Below the pieces are notes generated by a model. The model ran no database searches. It worked only from the letters and a program-made list of their open reading frames with translations, and was not told the origin of the DNA. From Pagrus major (Eukaryota > Chordata > Actinopteri > Spariformes > Sparidae): a DNA stretch of 64,000 nucleotides. Below, in pieces: positions 43,838 through 55,894 of this stretch (positions are counted from its first letter, which is position 1; each line of letters starts with the position of its first letter). The stretch spans positions 13,030,197-13,094,196 of the forward strand of contig NC_133230.1 of the NCBI RefSeq assembly GCF_040436345.1. Direction: 5' to 3'. The position numbers were made by a program, and so were the translations under genes.

Positions 43838-45199
43838 GCCTCTATAATTTCTTCATGATTTCCTTGGAAAGAAACTAATGTAAACGTCAAGACAAGTAGC
43901 AAGAGAGTCGACTGTTTTTAGTCAAAAAAGTCAAGAAGAAACTTTCACGCTCAGTTTGTTCTTCGTGTTTGTTGAATAAAATGCTTGCCTGTTGTCCAAA
44001 ATGCCCATTTTTGCATGTTCAGTTGTAATATGTCGAGCACAGTACGTCGCTGAGTTGTAATGTTGTATTTATTTAACTATAGACAAAAGAAGAATTTACA
44101 AAAGGACAATACACAAAACTAACTAATGAGGTAAGATGTTTTGTAGGAGGCACAACGTTTCATTTCATCAGTTGTAAGAACTGAACACTGTCTTTATTTT
44201 TTTCTTTCCATAATTTGTTCCAAATTACATCATTTTTTTATTAGAAAATTCCTAGAAAACTATTCAGTAATTGAAAACCGGTGACAACAGTAAACTTACT
44301 TGGACACATAACGTCTACAGCCGTGCCAGCAACTCTGTGAGGCTTTACTTCGAGCTAAACGCTAAAGGTAGCATGCTAACAGGCTCACCACGACACTGTT
44401 AGCATGCCGATGTTTAGCAGGTATAATGCAAAGTGGCCTACAACTAAGGCTGATGTCGTTAGTCATCATAAAATGTAGGTGACACAAATTAAATTTGAGC
44501 TTTTTTTTGGTGCTTGAAGTAAAAGTGTGGGATCATCAGGATTCATCCTCTGGGGATCACGAATGTGTGTGATGAATGTGCCGCCAACGCATCCAGTAGT
44601 TGTTGAGATGTTTCAGTTTGCCCCAAAATGGTGAACGGATCAGCAGAAGCACTGGCTAAAAATATATTCAAATTTTAAACATTTTTTTATGCTTACAAAA
44701 TGAATTAAAGTAGAATAGTTAGATTGATAAGATAATAATCAAGTGCAGTCATCAAGTGTCTTCAATTTAAGGATCTTTAGTGAAGTTACTTTTGGCAGCG
44801 TCGTCGTTGCACTTGGATGCGAACGCTGACCGAAACAAATAAACAGTCGGCCTGATCTGAAATACTGACGACGACTGTCCAAAACAAATACACAAGTAAA
44901 CATATTTTCCCATCAGCAGCCAGCTGGCATCGGGCAGGTCACGACCCGGGTGTTAATGGTAACAAATGTTTGTTTTCTGATAGACTGCTGGGCCGACTGT
45001 CTCTGGTTCATGTTTGCGGCTGGATTTATTGATTCTGAGCTTAATCGTCGTGTGGAAGAGATCCAGGAATCGTTTGACAAGTCATTGAACTGTTGATCTA
45101 AATTAAACTGTTACACCAGCAGGACGTGCCACTTTACTCCTGATAAAATGGACATTTACTCCAAAGTTAAGCAAAAACAGTAGACAAATTATGGCTAAA

Positions 45200-46090
45200 G
45201 TGGTTAGACATTTCGGGGAATACACTAGCTTTCTTTCCCAGAGTCAGACAAGATGATTGATACCCCTTTCGTGTCTGTACGGAAAAAATAAGTTACCAAA
45301 AAGCGAGCAGCAACGGCTTTAGCTTAGCATAAAAACTCAAAACAGGTGGGAACAGCTAGCCTAGCTCTGTCCAAGATAACACAATCTGTCTACCAAGACC
45401 TCTAAGCTCACTGTAGCTTGTTTTTTTAGTCCAAACAAAAACAGAAATGTAAAAATGACAATTTTTGTTTTTAGGAATTGAGGCGATCGATGCTCCTGGC
45501 TACTGTTCGCCATGAAACACACTAGTTTTAGCATCCAACACCACAAATTCTTGTTAAACATATAAGAAATACACGTATTGGCTTTCTTTCCCAGAGTTAG
45601 ATGAGAAGATTGATTCCACTTTCATGTCTGTACGGTAAAAATAGCCTAACTTACAAAAAAAAGCAAACATTGGCTGGTTAGCTCAGCTTAGCATAGCAAA
45701 AAGACTCAAAACAAGCAGGTAGAGCTAGCATGGCTAAAATCTGTCTAACACCTCCAAAACTCACTGATTAACACGTTATATCTTGTTTGTTTTAATCCGA
45801 ACTAAAACAGAAATGTAAAAAATTTTGATTTACGGTTTTAGATGGAGACGAGAAGTAGCCTAACCCCTCCCGCCAAGAAATTAGCTAGTTTTGGCTAACA
45901 CCGCTAACGCCACAAGTTGTTTTTAGATTTTTATCTGGTTACTGATTAAACATACAGGATAGCGAATACTCGTTTGTAGGCTTTAGATGTATTTTTGGAC
46001 TCAAGCTAGACATTTCCCCTGGCTTTCATTGTGCTAAGTTAAGCTAATCGCCAGCTAGCTCTAGCTTCACGCTTTCACTAGCCTGACTGG
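45200..46090. repeat. Two tandem copies of a fish interspersed repeat
   Basis: Copy 1 (about 45,215-45,560) and copy 2 (about 45,577-46,090) share, in order, CTTTCTTTCCCAGAGT(C/T)AGA, TGTCTGTACGG, AGCTTAGCAT, AGACTCAAAACA-like sequence and AAAACAGAAATGTAAAAA. Only copy 2 keeps the 3' part ending in GCTAAGTTAAGCTAATCGCC. Short pieces of the same family are at 40,815-40,870, 42,252-42,300 and 52,040-52,080. Confidence 0.65.
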
Positions 46091-47755
46091 AAATGTCACT
46101 AGCCAAGAATTAGCTCCTCTGTCATCCCTTTAAACAGAAAAATCTAAGATATAACACATTAATTAGCGCTTTAGCTGTGAGCAGAGCCGGCTACAGGCTA
46201 GCTGTGTCCCCTTGTTTCCACTTTTTATGCTAGCAAGCTTAACGGCTGCTGCCTCCTGCTTCATATTTGGTTAAAAGTGGTTCGAATAGTTTCATCTAGT
46301 CGGCTAAATCACAGCACTTCCCTAAAATATCAGCCTGCTCCTCTTAAACTCTTCCCAGGCTGTGCAGCAGGGAATGGGAAATGGAAAAGACAGTGACTGA
46401 CTCGTGATGAGACCGTCAGTCGCTCCTCGACAATCCAAATGAAATCATCTTCCTCTAAACTGTGTTATTTGCCTCTGGCTCGCCTCCAGCGATTGTGCAC
46501 ACAGACTCAAACCTTCGCCCAACACAAGTATTTCAGAAGGAATGCGACTGTGGTCGAAACGTGGCAAAATCACGCGGTTGCAACTCTGAAGAAGAAGAAA
46601 AAAAAAAAAATTTCTTTCCGCCCTCTGTTTTAAAAAAAAAAAAAGGGGGACAAAAGTCAGGAATTCCTCTCTGTGTGACACAAAACAATAAATGCACCCA
46701 CAAACACACACAAACACACACGTTTACTTCAATGCAACCAGAGCTGGATTGTCTCAATTGAACGTACTAATTTCACCCTAATGGATCGGAACATGATGGT
46801 GGTGTGTGCGGTGATGGAAACTATGAGCGGTGCCGGAGGAGCAGGGGGGGTGGTGGTGGGTTTGAGTCTCCAGAACAACATCTAGCAATCTGAAGGGAGA
46901 CATGACATCACTCTGACTCTACGGGACCGAATGGCTTGTTAACATGCCTCCAAATTAATAATAATAAAAAAGCACATGACAGTTTTTATTCTTCAGATCA
47001 TGAAGCCTAATTGAAACATTAAAGCAAAGGGATTGTTTCCTCAAAGCTCTCCTTGTTCTTCTGCTCATAAATCCTACTTGCAGCTCTTAATCGCAGTATC
47101 GGTTACTCACTTTGGAGCCCGTTCGGGCCCCCGGCCCCCCAAAATAACAGCCACTATTTCCTCACTCTGAAGAAAGGACATCCTCTCTGGTCCATCCTGG
47201 ATGTCGGGGGTCAAATATTTGACTTTTTTAACTTCACGAGCTCAATAAAGTCTTTATTTGTTGCCACACGCGCCCAAGTCGTCACTTAAACTTTATTGAT
47301 GCATTTCAAGTAATTTAGGGACAAACTTTAGGTTGCCAGGTTGTGAAAAATCCCACAAAGACATGTCTTTTAATATGGTAATGATGCAGGTATAAATGTA
47401 ATGAACAATCTGGTCTGTGGTTGTTGGAAATAAAAGGATTTCTGCACCTTTTTTCAAGATTTCTCATTAATGGCATTCGACACATCTATAAACCTTTAAT
47501 AAAACCATTATTAACCATAATTTCAGAGTGGTGTGGTTTATTTTAAAGCCTCAAAGCGTGTAAAAGATATTCAAAAATGCCGTTTTGCAGCAGGTGAGCA
47601 CAGGTGAGGATCCGTGCAAGCTGTCAGTGCAGCAAACACTCGAGCTTCAGGAGATTAATCTAATGAAAACTCACCAAAACACACTTTAAATCACTTATCG
47701 TCTACTTTTTCACACTACAAAGCTCAAACATCAGTCACTTCAGCTGTGATCCTAC

Positions 47756-47840
47756 CTCTCTGTGCTCATCAGCAGCCTGTGGAGACGCTCACAGGAGACT
47801 CTCTGCAGCTTGTGCTCTCGTGCTGCTCTCCTGTATAATA
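47756..47840 (-). promoter_or_regulatory. Candidate fhl3 leader exon and TATA-type promoter
   Basis: On the minus strand a TATTATA-like box (plus TATAATA at 47834-47840) lies about 80 bases before a good donor, GAGAG|GTAGG, with the exon ending at 47756. The stretch between has many stops but no long frame, as expected of a leader. It lies 13.4 kb upstream of the fhl3 acceptor at 34335, and no other minus-strand gene is seen in between. GC-rich GAGGGGCGGTG and CAGCTG E-boxes are nearby. The link to fhl3 is inferred only. Confidence 0.3.
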
Positions 47841-48224
47841 TGACAGATAATTAAATCCTCCTCGTGCACTCCTGCAAGCCGAGAGCTGACGGCTTTCCAC
47901 TGACTGAAGCATGTGTGTGCGTCTGGTGCGTAAAAAACCAACCCACCCCCCTCCAAACACCGCCCCTCTCTGTTTCCACTCCCTCGGTTTTCTTCTCTGT
48001 CACCTTGTGTGGAGTTCAGGCTGACAGAAGGTGGACGCACTCTGTGTTTCTTGGATGTAATTGAATATTTTAAATACACGTTGGACGTCGAGCTTCCAGC
48101 TGCTGATGTGAAACCGCTCTATTATCTCTTTAAATGGAAAATCCCTGTAATATTCTCACAGTAGGAGCTGTTTAATGTGCACCGTAGCATTTTTAACTCA
48201 CATGATGTAACAATAAGTGTTAAA

Positions 48225-48845
48225 GTTTTAAAGCATTTATTATTGTTTATACACAGAAACTAACTTTACATGTGTTTTAAGCATTTATGAGCAGTTCATA
48301 CATGCGTTCAGTGATTTATACAGCGATTATTAGATTAAAAACAAACCTTACAGTGAGTTTTATAGCATTTATGAATGTTTATAAAGCACCTAACTGTTTT
48401 TACGTGTTATAAAAGCTGTTTATAGACATGAACAAACGTACAATTCATATTGAAGTGTTTATTAATTGTTTATAAAAGCACTTTTTTACATGTAATTAAG
48501 CATTAATTAACGTTTATACACATATTCAAATCTAACAGTGCTTAGTACAGCAATTATTAAGTGTTCATACACACAAATAAACCTTATGGTAAGTTATAAA
48601 GCATTTACCAACTGTTTACACATGTTAAAAGGCATTTATTAATTGTTTATACACAAAAACTGACCTTACATGTGTTATACAGCATTTATAAAGCACTGTA
48701 TTTACATATTGTAAAGCATTTGTGAACACGCTTGACTCTTACATGTGTTATAAGGCATGTATTAACATTTATAAAGCACTTATAGCTGTTTTTACATGTT
48801 ATAAAGCATTTATTAACGTGCATTCACCTCACTAAACACGCATCA
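48225..48845. repeat. Highly diverged tandem repeat
   Basis: A loose unit of roughly 55-65 bases built on TAAAGCATTTATTAA, TGTTTATACACA and CTTACATGTGTTATA recurs some ten times. Units differ by many substitutions and small indels. It is AT-rich and non-coding, and reads like an old minisatellite. Confidence 0.7.
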
Positions 48846-49519
48846 TTCACATGTGGTGTTTAAAACTTGGGTTAATATCTAATATCTTCAGTATTTAATT
48901 TACATTACACCATCTACCATCTGTTGCCACCTATCCACACAGATGAGGATGCTGAGCAGCACTTTTTGAACTCCACACTAAACTCTGCATTGTCTTTCGC
49001 TCTCACGTCTCGAGTTTCTTCTGCGTTTTCTCGGCTGCGTTAAGTTTTCTGCGGTCAGGAGCAAACTGCAGGGTCTCAGAGAGCAAGATATCATTTTCCC
49101 TCTCATTGACCTCCATTTTCCACAGCGGTGAGCAGGAGGTCTGGGGACGATTAGAGGCTTCAGCTGTGGCTCCATCCTGCCACTACCCATTAAGTCGGGA
49201 TGCACACTACTACATGTGGATCTGATGTGATGAAGGACTTCAACTCATGTGTGCGGCATCTGTGAGCTTATTTGCAGGACCTGCTGATGGATCTCAGAAC
49301 TTCATGGTGGAGGAGTTTATAGCAAATATGAACTGAGGAGGGAAAATCTTCAACATCGTCTAGAAATGTTAAGATATTTACATGTGGATGTGCTGCCACC
49401 TGCTGCTCACACCTGTTAGTTACAGGTCCAGTTGTGGGTGAAGCTCAGAAAACTTTAATCATCACAATGTTTTAGGGATTGTGTCCCTATGGAAGATCAT
49501 TCCCATGGAAGATCATTTC

Positions 49520-50143
49520 TACGGAAGCCCTACAGGGCCATGCATTCATACGCTTTATTTCCTCCGTTTTCCCGTGATAACGAGTTAATTTCATTTGTTT
49601 TCTCGAGATCTCGAGTTATTATCTCGAAATAACAACTGCAGGAAACATCATTCAGTGTAGCAATGTCAGAGGAGCAGGAGCATATCGATCACCGCGTCAA
49701 ATATCTTTTCAATCAAGGCCTGACACAGGCTGAAATAGCATTATGCCTTGCTATTACAGATAATATACACATTAGTGTGCGTAATCTAAAAAGACGGTTA
49801 GCAAGGCTTCAGCTGTATCGGCGGTGCAATCTAAGTGAGCCTGATGTCGTCGTTAACTACATAGCTGACCAGCTACGAGGTCCCGGGCGTCTCCATAATC
49901 TCAGGCCTATCATATCACAGTCATTATCTTGAGATCTCAAATTAATTGTATTGTTATCTCGGGAAAACAAAGTTTCGTTATCTCGAGATCTCGAATTAAT
50001 TATCCCGTTATCTCGGGAAAACGGCAGTTGTTATTTCGAGATAATAACTCGAGATCTCGAGAAAACAAATGAAATTAACTTGTTATCACGGGAAAACGGA
50101 GGAAATAAAATGTGTGAATGCGTGGCCCTTTAGGGCTTCCGTA
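49520..50143. mobile_element. DNA transposon derivative with ~119-bp terminal inverted repeats
   Basis: Near-perfect inverted repeats bound the element: left 49520-49638, right 50024-50143, about six mismatches over the arm. The outer end reads TACGGAAGCCCTA on both sides. TA is found at both borders, so a TA target duplication is likely. Each arm contains the palindrome CTCGAGATCTCGAG. The inside holds an 89-codon frame (49663-49932) and, from 49922, two more motif units. At 624 bp with a short frame, this looks like an internally deleted relative of a larger element. The clade was not determined. Confidence 0.85.
49663..49932 (+). pseudogene. Truncated transposase-like N-terminal (HTH) fragment, 89 codons
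   Basis: This frame lies wholly inside the inverted-repeat element. The residue pattern FNQGLTQAEIALCLAI followed by VRNLKRRLARLQL looks like a helix-turn-helix of the type that opens a family of uncharacterised fish integrase/DDE-core proteins, judged from memory. The next recognisable part is VVVNYIADQLRGPGRLH. The frame then leaves the family pattern (NLRPIISQSLS) and ends in a TGA within a subterminal TTATCTTGAGATCTC motif. That suggests an internal deletion joined it to the right end and removed the catalytic core. It could not catalyse transposition itself; whether it is expressed is unknown. Confidence 0.6.
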
Positions 50144-50681
50144 CATTTCCGCCTATTGGAAAAAGTTATTTTTTTCATTTTTAAGTGTGTTTTCATAGTT
50201 AGAAGGTAATAATTTGTTTAATTGTCACGACTTAGTATCATAATATGTCTTAATTATGGGCCAGTTTCTGAAAATTAGATTATTAGCAACAGTCAGACAG
50301 ACACTTCATAAATATGACCTATATGGAAACCCAATCATGCCATTTTATTTAATTATGAAGTGTTTATTCATAATTATGACTTAGCAGATCATAAATCTAA
50401 AAAAATCTCTATGAAATTCTGACATATTTTAGTATAGTTGTGTGAGAAAATGTCATTATAAAAAGTAGATAATTAACTAACATATCTCAGATAAATGTTT
50501 ATTATAATTATGACTTATTATATCAACAAAAAAAAAGTTTTTCTCTAAATGATTAGCTCATAACTCTTAAAATCACGAGATGCTACTTGAGGACGAGAGT
50601 TAATAAAGATGGATTTGTATTTTGTCTTCCGTATAAATAAAGCTTCAGTTGAGCGTGACTCAGCAAAAATACGAAACATAT

Positions 50682-50687
50682 TTTATT
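50682..50687 (-). terminator. rragc polyadenylation signal (candidate)
   Basis: Minus-strand AATAAA (TTTATT on plus), about 690 bases past the rragc stop codon. The 50,690-51,371 stretch between is probably the 3' UTR. Confidence 0.45.
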
Positions 50688-51371
50688 AAGAATTATGTAC
50701 AATAATAAAAACAAATCATCAAAGTCCGTGAAATATTACTCAGGTCGCACTGAAAAAGCTACAAACTCAACCTGTGGAGTAAATTTGGTCGAAGTCGTCC
50801 GTCAGCGTCGTGGCAGGTTGTTTCTTCCAGACTCCATTAGGACCAACATGCCGTCCTCCTCTCTGTTGATCAACCAAGGCTCTAATGGTGTAACTGGCAC
50901 GGTTCTGGTCCCGTGGAGATCCTGAGCAGAGCGCCGGTCGCTGGTCGCATGAGTCATTATCAACAGAAAACACGCCGAAGGACAAACACGCAGCTTTTTC
51001 CTCTTCATACGGGGGATTAAATCCACTTACAGCACTCAATATTTCACCATAAAATGAGCAGGAAGATGAAGGAAGTTTGTACCCTTGTAGAGTGTAAAGT
51101 CTTTTACTGGAAATACAGTTCGGACTCGAGTCCAAGGAGTATTTTTATGTTGGAAAGTACACAGAATCAACTGGCCAAGAAGGTAAACATGGCTGACAGA
51201 CATTTCACTACCGATTAATGTGCATAAAGTAGGAACTACTGTTGAGTCTTTTTGGCATATGTCACCTGTAACAGCACGACAGGTGGACAGACGTTGATGG
51301 ATGTGTGCTTTCGTATTATTTTTCCACATTGTCCAACAAGTCACACTTGTCCATTGTCTCATCGTGGCCCT

Positions 51372-54300
51372 TCAAGCCAAAGCATTTCCGTTCATGGCGG
51401 CGTACTTCAGGCCCGACAGGTTGTTGCTGCTGGACGAGCTGACGTCTTGTGGCGAGGTGCCGACTTCAAACACTTCGTGGATGGCTTTCCGGAAACAGTG
51501 GAAGTTGTACTCTATCAAACCTTAAAAAAAAGAAAGAAATAAGACTTTAAATGTAAAGTATAGTGTCCAAAGCCCTGTTTGCATGGGACTAGTATTACAT
51601 GGGGATCTCAAGTATTTTGTAATAATCACAGAGGACTTCTGTGATCATGTCTGTAATTTGTAAAGTAAAAAAATCCACCGCAAATTACCGACAATATTCC
51701 ACCGAGCACAGAGGTCATGACATAATATGAGGTTGGGTTAGGAGCAACACAAGATTGTCAGATATTTAAGCGCAGCCACAGAGCGTCTGTTGATCTCAAT
51801 GAGCTGCAAATGTGTATTTATGCTGGTAACACGTGCAGAAAGTGGGGAAAACAACTGTTGACTGTATCATTAACGTGGCTGCTGGAGAACAGACTCATAG
51901 CTCCTAAAACACAGCCTTGACTTCATGTCTGAGGGATATTGTCAGTGAAATAATCTCATTCAGGTAAGATAAGAAGGTCAATGCCACTCTTTACACCACT
52001 CTGTAATCTGTATGCAAAATATGAAGCTACAGCCAACAGCAGGTGAGCTTAGCTTAGCATAAAGACTATTTCGTGACTGGTTGCCTGTCAGCTTCACTGT
52101 AACAACAGTCCTTGAGAAAGCGACTGTACCTGACAAATAAATAATGTTTTTGCCGTTTCATGTAGGCTACTCAATGCTCGCTTTTTGATCCCATGTTTTT
52201 TGTTGCTGTGTTTCTGCTGCTTTGTTTCACTCTGCAAACAAACACATCAAAATGTTGTTTTTAAACTCAAGTTTAAATATTCTCTGTGCCATCATCTCTA
52301 AGTCAGCAAACAACAAAACTGCATCAGATCAATCTGAGAACGACATGTACCACTTTGCTGATTGTTTCCAGATTAAATGACGTGTTTTCTCAAGATGATG
52401 TGAAACGATGTGTAGCAGCTTTTGAAGTATGTTTTCTCTCGTTTTGTGGGCGTTTCAGAGCTCTTATCAAATCATCAGTCACATTTATAAACCCCGCCAT
52501 ATGAAAAAGAAAGTGTACTTGTGTAACACGACAGGGTGTCTCCGTTTAAACAAACATTTTGCTTTGTTTTGTTGGAGCTTAAAGTCACTAAAACCCTTTT
52601 CAGACCCGTGCTGCACAGTTATAGGTCTATACTGTGTCTTATTACGGCCATACTCATGATGTGAAAGTCCTAATTTATATATTTTTCTGTTTCTCTTGTC
52701 AGACAACTGAATGATTATAAAATATCATTTGATTCTGTGTCATAAATACGACCTAATACAAGTATTAAGTAGCATAAAGTACCTCAGTTTGTACTGAAGT
52801 AAAGAACTTGAATAAATCGAGTAAGTTTCAATCTGCAGAATAACTTCTGAGCCAGCAGCTTCACACTTGAATGAGACATTTAGTACATCCTGTGTAATCA
52901 AACCTGTCTAACAAATGCCAACTTTACCCTTTTAGACGATCTGAAACTACCCACCTTTCCTCTCGAAGCTCTCCTCTCTGAGGATGCAGACGAGAGCGAG
53001 GAACTTTGTGACCTCTTTCAAATAAAGCACTGTAGTGTTGTTCAGCTTGATGATAGCCAAAGACTCCTTGTCATAGGCGCAGCCGCTGCCATCCGGCATG
53101 AGCCTGCCAAGAGGGAGACGACAGAAAGACACTTTAAAACGTCGCAAAAAGAAGGATACAATCACTGCCAACACTCAGACTATAAATCTTCTCACCCGTA
53201 AATGCAGGAGACGTCGATGACCACATCGATCATGTCGCAGCAGAGCTCGTAGGACTGCATGTCCACAGGAGAGCTGTCCGTGGCGATGTAAATCTTGCTA
53301 ACAACATCGAACAGGAAGGCTTTCTCGATCCCTGAATGCTGCAAAACATTAAAAAAAAAGAGATTTATTAGAGAAGGTTAAGAAAAGACACTTCTTTCTG
53401 TAGTTAAACAATGTAAATAAAATGAAACAACGTACAGAGATGAAAATGTTCAAAAGGTTCTCCAGCGTCGGTAACTGAGGAATGAGCTTCTGGACGACTT
53501 TACTGAAGGCCTCGAATATGGAGTGGTCGTAGATGCTGGTTAAGTAGAAGCTGAGGAGGGAAAGGAGAGAAGAGTAAAGACACTGAAAACAATAAAACAA
53601 CAAAAAAACAAAGTCACCAAATAAGTAAAAGCCTAAAATCTCAGCGCGAATACTACAAGACTAGTGATGTCATGTCTGCTTCCTGTGAGGATGAAACAAT
53701 ATACAGATCCAACCGTTCCACAGTGATTAAATCTCAGCACATAATTCAAAATGTAATAAAAAAGATATGCCTCTACATGTTGTCATTTTATATAAACTAT
53801 TTATCCAATGGATTTATACAAAATGTGCTACATCATGATGGGATTTTGGTTGTATCGAACAGCCGTTAGCTGACAGAGTCAAACAGAGTCTTTTCTCAAG
53901 GTGGACAAACCCCCAAACCAACTGTGATGGAAACTGAGAGCAGTATGACCAGTTTCTGTTCAGTGTTCTGAGGCTCTCAGCTCCGCTTCTGAATGTCAAT
54001 GAAGTCGGCCGAATTGCTTTTGAAGCAGATGCTGGTAAACCAGATGTTCTCACTTCACAGACACAAACACATGAGCCTTATAGGTAAAACATGAGGCTCA
54101 TGGAAGCTGTTTTATGGAAGAGGTAAGAGTGGTGCTCTGTCTATAGATAATAAGAAAAGGATACACCACAAGCATATTGCAAATTAAAGCACTAAAGTAT
54201 TAATACGTGTCTCTTGTTAGCAGCTAATTGCTGACCTGAGGTGAAGCTTCTCCAGGCTGGCATCTGCCAGATCATCGTTGGCCCTCTGGTGAATGTCTCT

Positions 54301-55894
54301 TTGTGTTTCTATTTTGTGGTCATCAGACAGGCCGTCGACTTTGTGGATGAACACCTCAAAGTTGATGTCTGGATTCACTTTGTAGGCTCTGGACACAGTG
54401 AGGTGTAACCGCCCGAGAGCCTCGACGTAGTCATCCTAAAAACATGACAAATTCAGCACAGGGAAAGGTCGATGTGTTGATTGATCTCACACAGAAGACC
54501 TTTAAAGCCTGAAATGCGAGCTTCAGTTTAAACTACCTGAGCGTCAATGACAAAGATCAAAGCGCCGGTTCCCTTGAAGATCATCTCGCTGTCAAACGTG
54601 GGGTCGAAGAAGTCCACCTGGCCGGGGAAGTCCCAGATCTGGAAGTTGACGAAGGAGCTGCTGGAGATGTCGTCCTTGTAGATTTTGTTGGTGCTCTCGA
54701 GGAACAGCGTCTCGTTGGGAGACATCTTGTGAAATACAACCTGGACAGACAGAGAAGCACGAGGATTATTGTCTCGGTTCAATGTCTTCCTGATTCACAG
54801 GCTTCATTCTCCGAGTCTACATTTTGTAATTCTACTTCTGATACCTCTCAGATCGACTTCATGTGTCCATCCTGAAGACAGATCTCTCCTCTATTGTTTT
54901 CAAGGAGGTTATAGTTTCGCTCATGTCTGTTTGTTGGTTTGTCAGCAGGATTACGCAAAAACTACTGAACAAACTTCTGTGAAACTCTGAGGGAGGATGG
55001 GTCTAGGCCCAGAATAGACGCCATTAACTTTTGGTGCGGATTTGTGAATTTCTCAGGGAATATAATAATAATTCATGGGTCTTCATGGAATAAAACAACA
55101 CATCAGCCATATTTAGGTGACTGGTATCTATGAGTGAGTACAAAAAGGGACTGCTGGGCCTCGGCGCTCTACTGAGAGTCAATCGAGTTTTATATTGTCT
55201 TATTTTTATTTTCTAAATATTCTTTTTTAGTTTAAGCACAGAATAAACACATGTCATTTTAAGAAAGGTCTTTTGGCTCAGTTACCTGTTTATTAAGTGC
55301 AGCGAGCCACAAATAATGCGGTCTAATACAACAGCCCTGCACTCGGTCCCATCTCTTCGTGAAGATTGTTTTTGCTGAATGTGCTTCAGAAAGGCTCTGA
55401 CTCAACTTAACTGAAATTTTAGGGGGTTTTTTTTGGAGTTGCTGTTCAACTTTATTATGACATACTAGTTTAGGGAAGTGTTTCTATTATTGTGACCAGC
55501 CCATTTTTATCAATGAAGCTAGTTTAAATAGTAGAAACACCTCCCAGTGTGAGGCAACAACATACAAGAGCACAAGGAATCACAGCTTTCTATATTTTCA
55601 GGTTGAACCAACATCATTAAAGGCTTAAAAGGAGCCATTTACTGCAGGACTGTTGTCATGTAACTACACAGGTGTGTTTCAGGTTAGCTTGGCAGCCCCT
55701 TTCAGGTGACTTACCTTCTGTATTGACGACTTTCCACTCCTCCTCAGTCCCATCAGCAGGATCCTCGGTTTGTCAGCTGATGCGGAGCTCTCCTCCATGT
55801 CAGGCTCCTCCACCCCGTAACCAAAACTTTTAGGAAACGACCCCACAACATCGTAGCTCCCCGCTAACGCAGGCTCCTCGTACTGAATAGACAT
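51372..55894 (-). CDS. rragc: Ras-related GTP-binding protein C (RagC GTPase)
   Basis: Seven coding exons on the minus strand: 55894-55715, 54740-54537, 54435-54236, 53550-53436, 53338-53196, 53103-52955 and 51520-51372. They total 1,140 bases, or 379 residues plus stop. The G1 P-loop GLRRSGKSS is at residues 49-57, G3 WDFPGQ at about 96-101 and G4 HKVD at about 159-162. A roadblock-type C-terminal domain follows. [16 protein letters not shown] and [15 protein letters not shown] favour RagC over RagD. RagC pairs with RagA or RagB on the lysosome, binds Ragulator and recruits mTORC1 when amino acids are present. The protein is about 20 residues shorter than human RagC (399). The gap falls in the low-complexity N-terminus, and the last 30 residues also differ from human (Ser-rich, ending in NALA). 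The gene is divergent from ppt1. Confidence 0.96.

Larger units (their letters stand above)
34336..47750. other. Long spacer between fhl3 coding exons and its candidate leader
   Basis: No coding exon was recognised on either strand. It holds the inverted repeat pair at 37.2-37.8 kb, MITE-like elements at 39.0 and 43.6 kb, the CTG run at 41.75 kb and the tandem fish repeats at 45.2-46.1 kb. Many short fish repeat fragments (GCTTAGCATAAAGACT) also occur. If the 47.8 kb leader is right, this is fhl3 intron 1. Confidence 0.4.
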
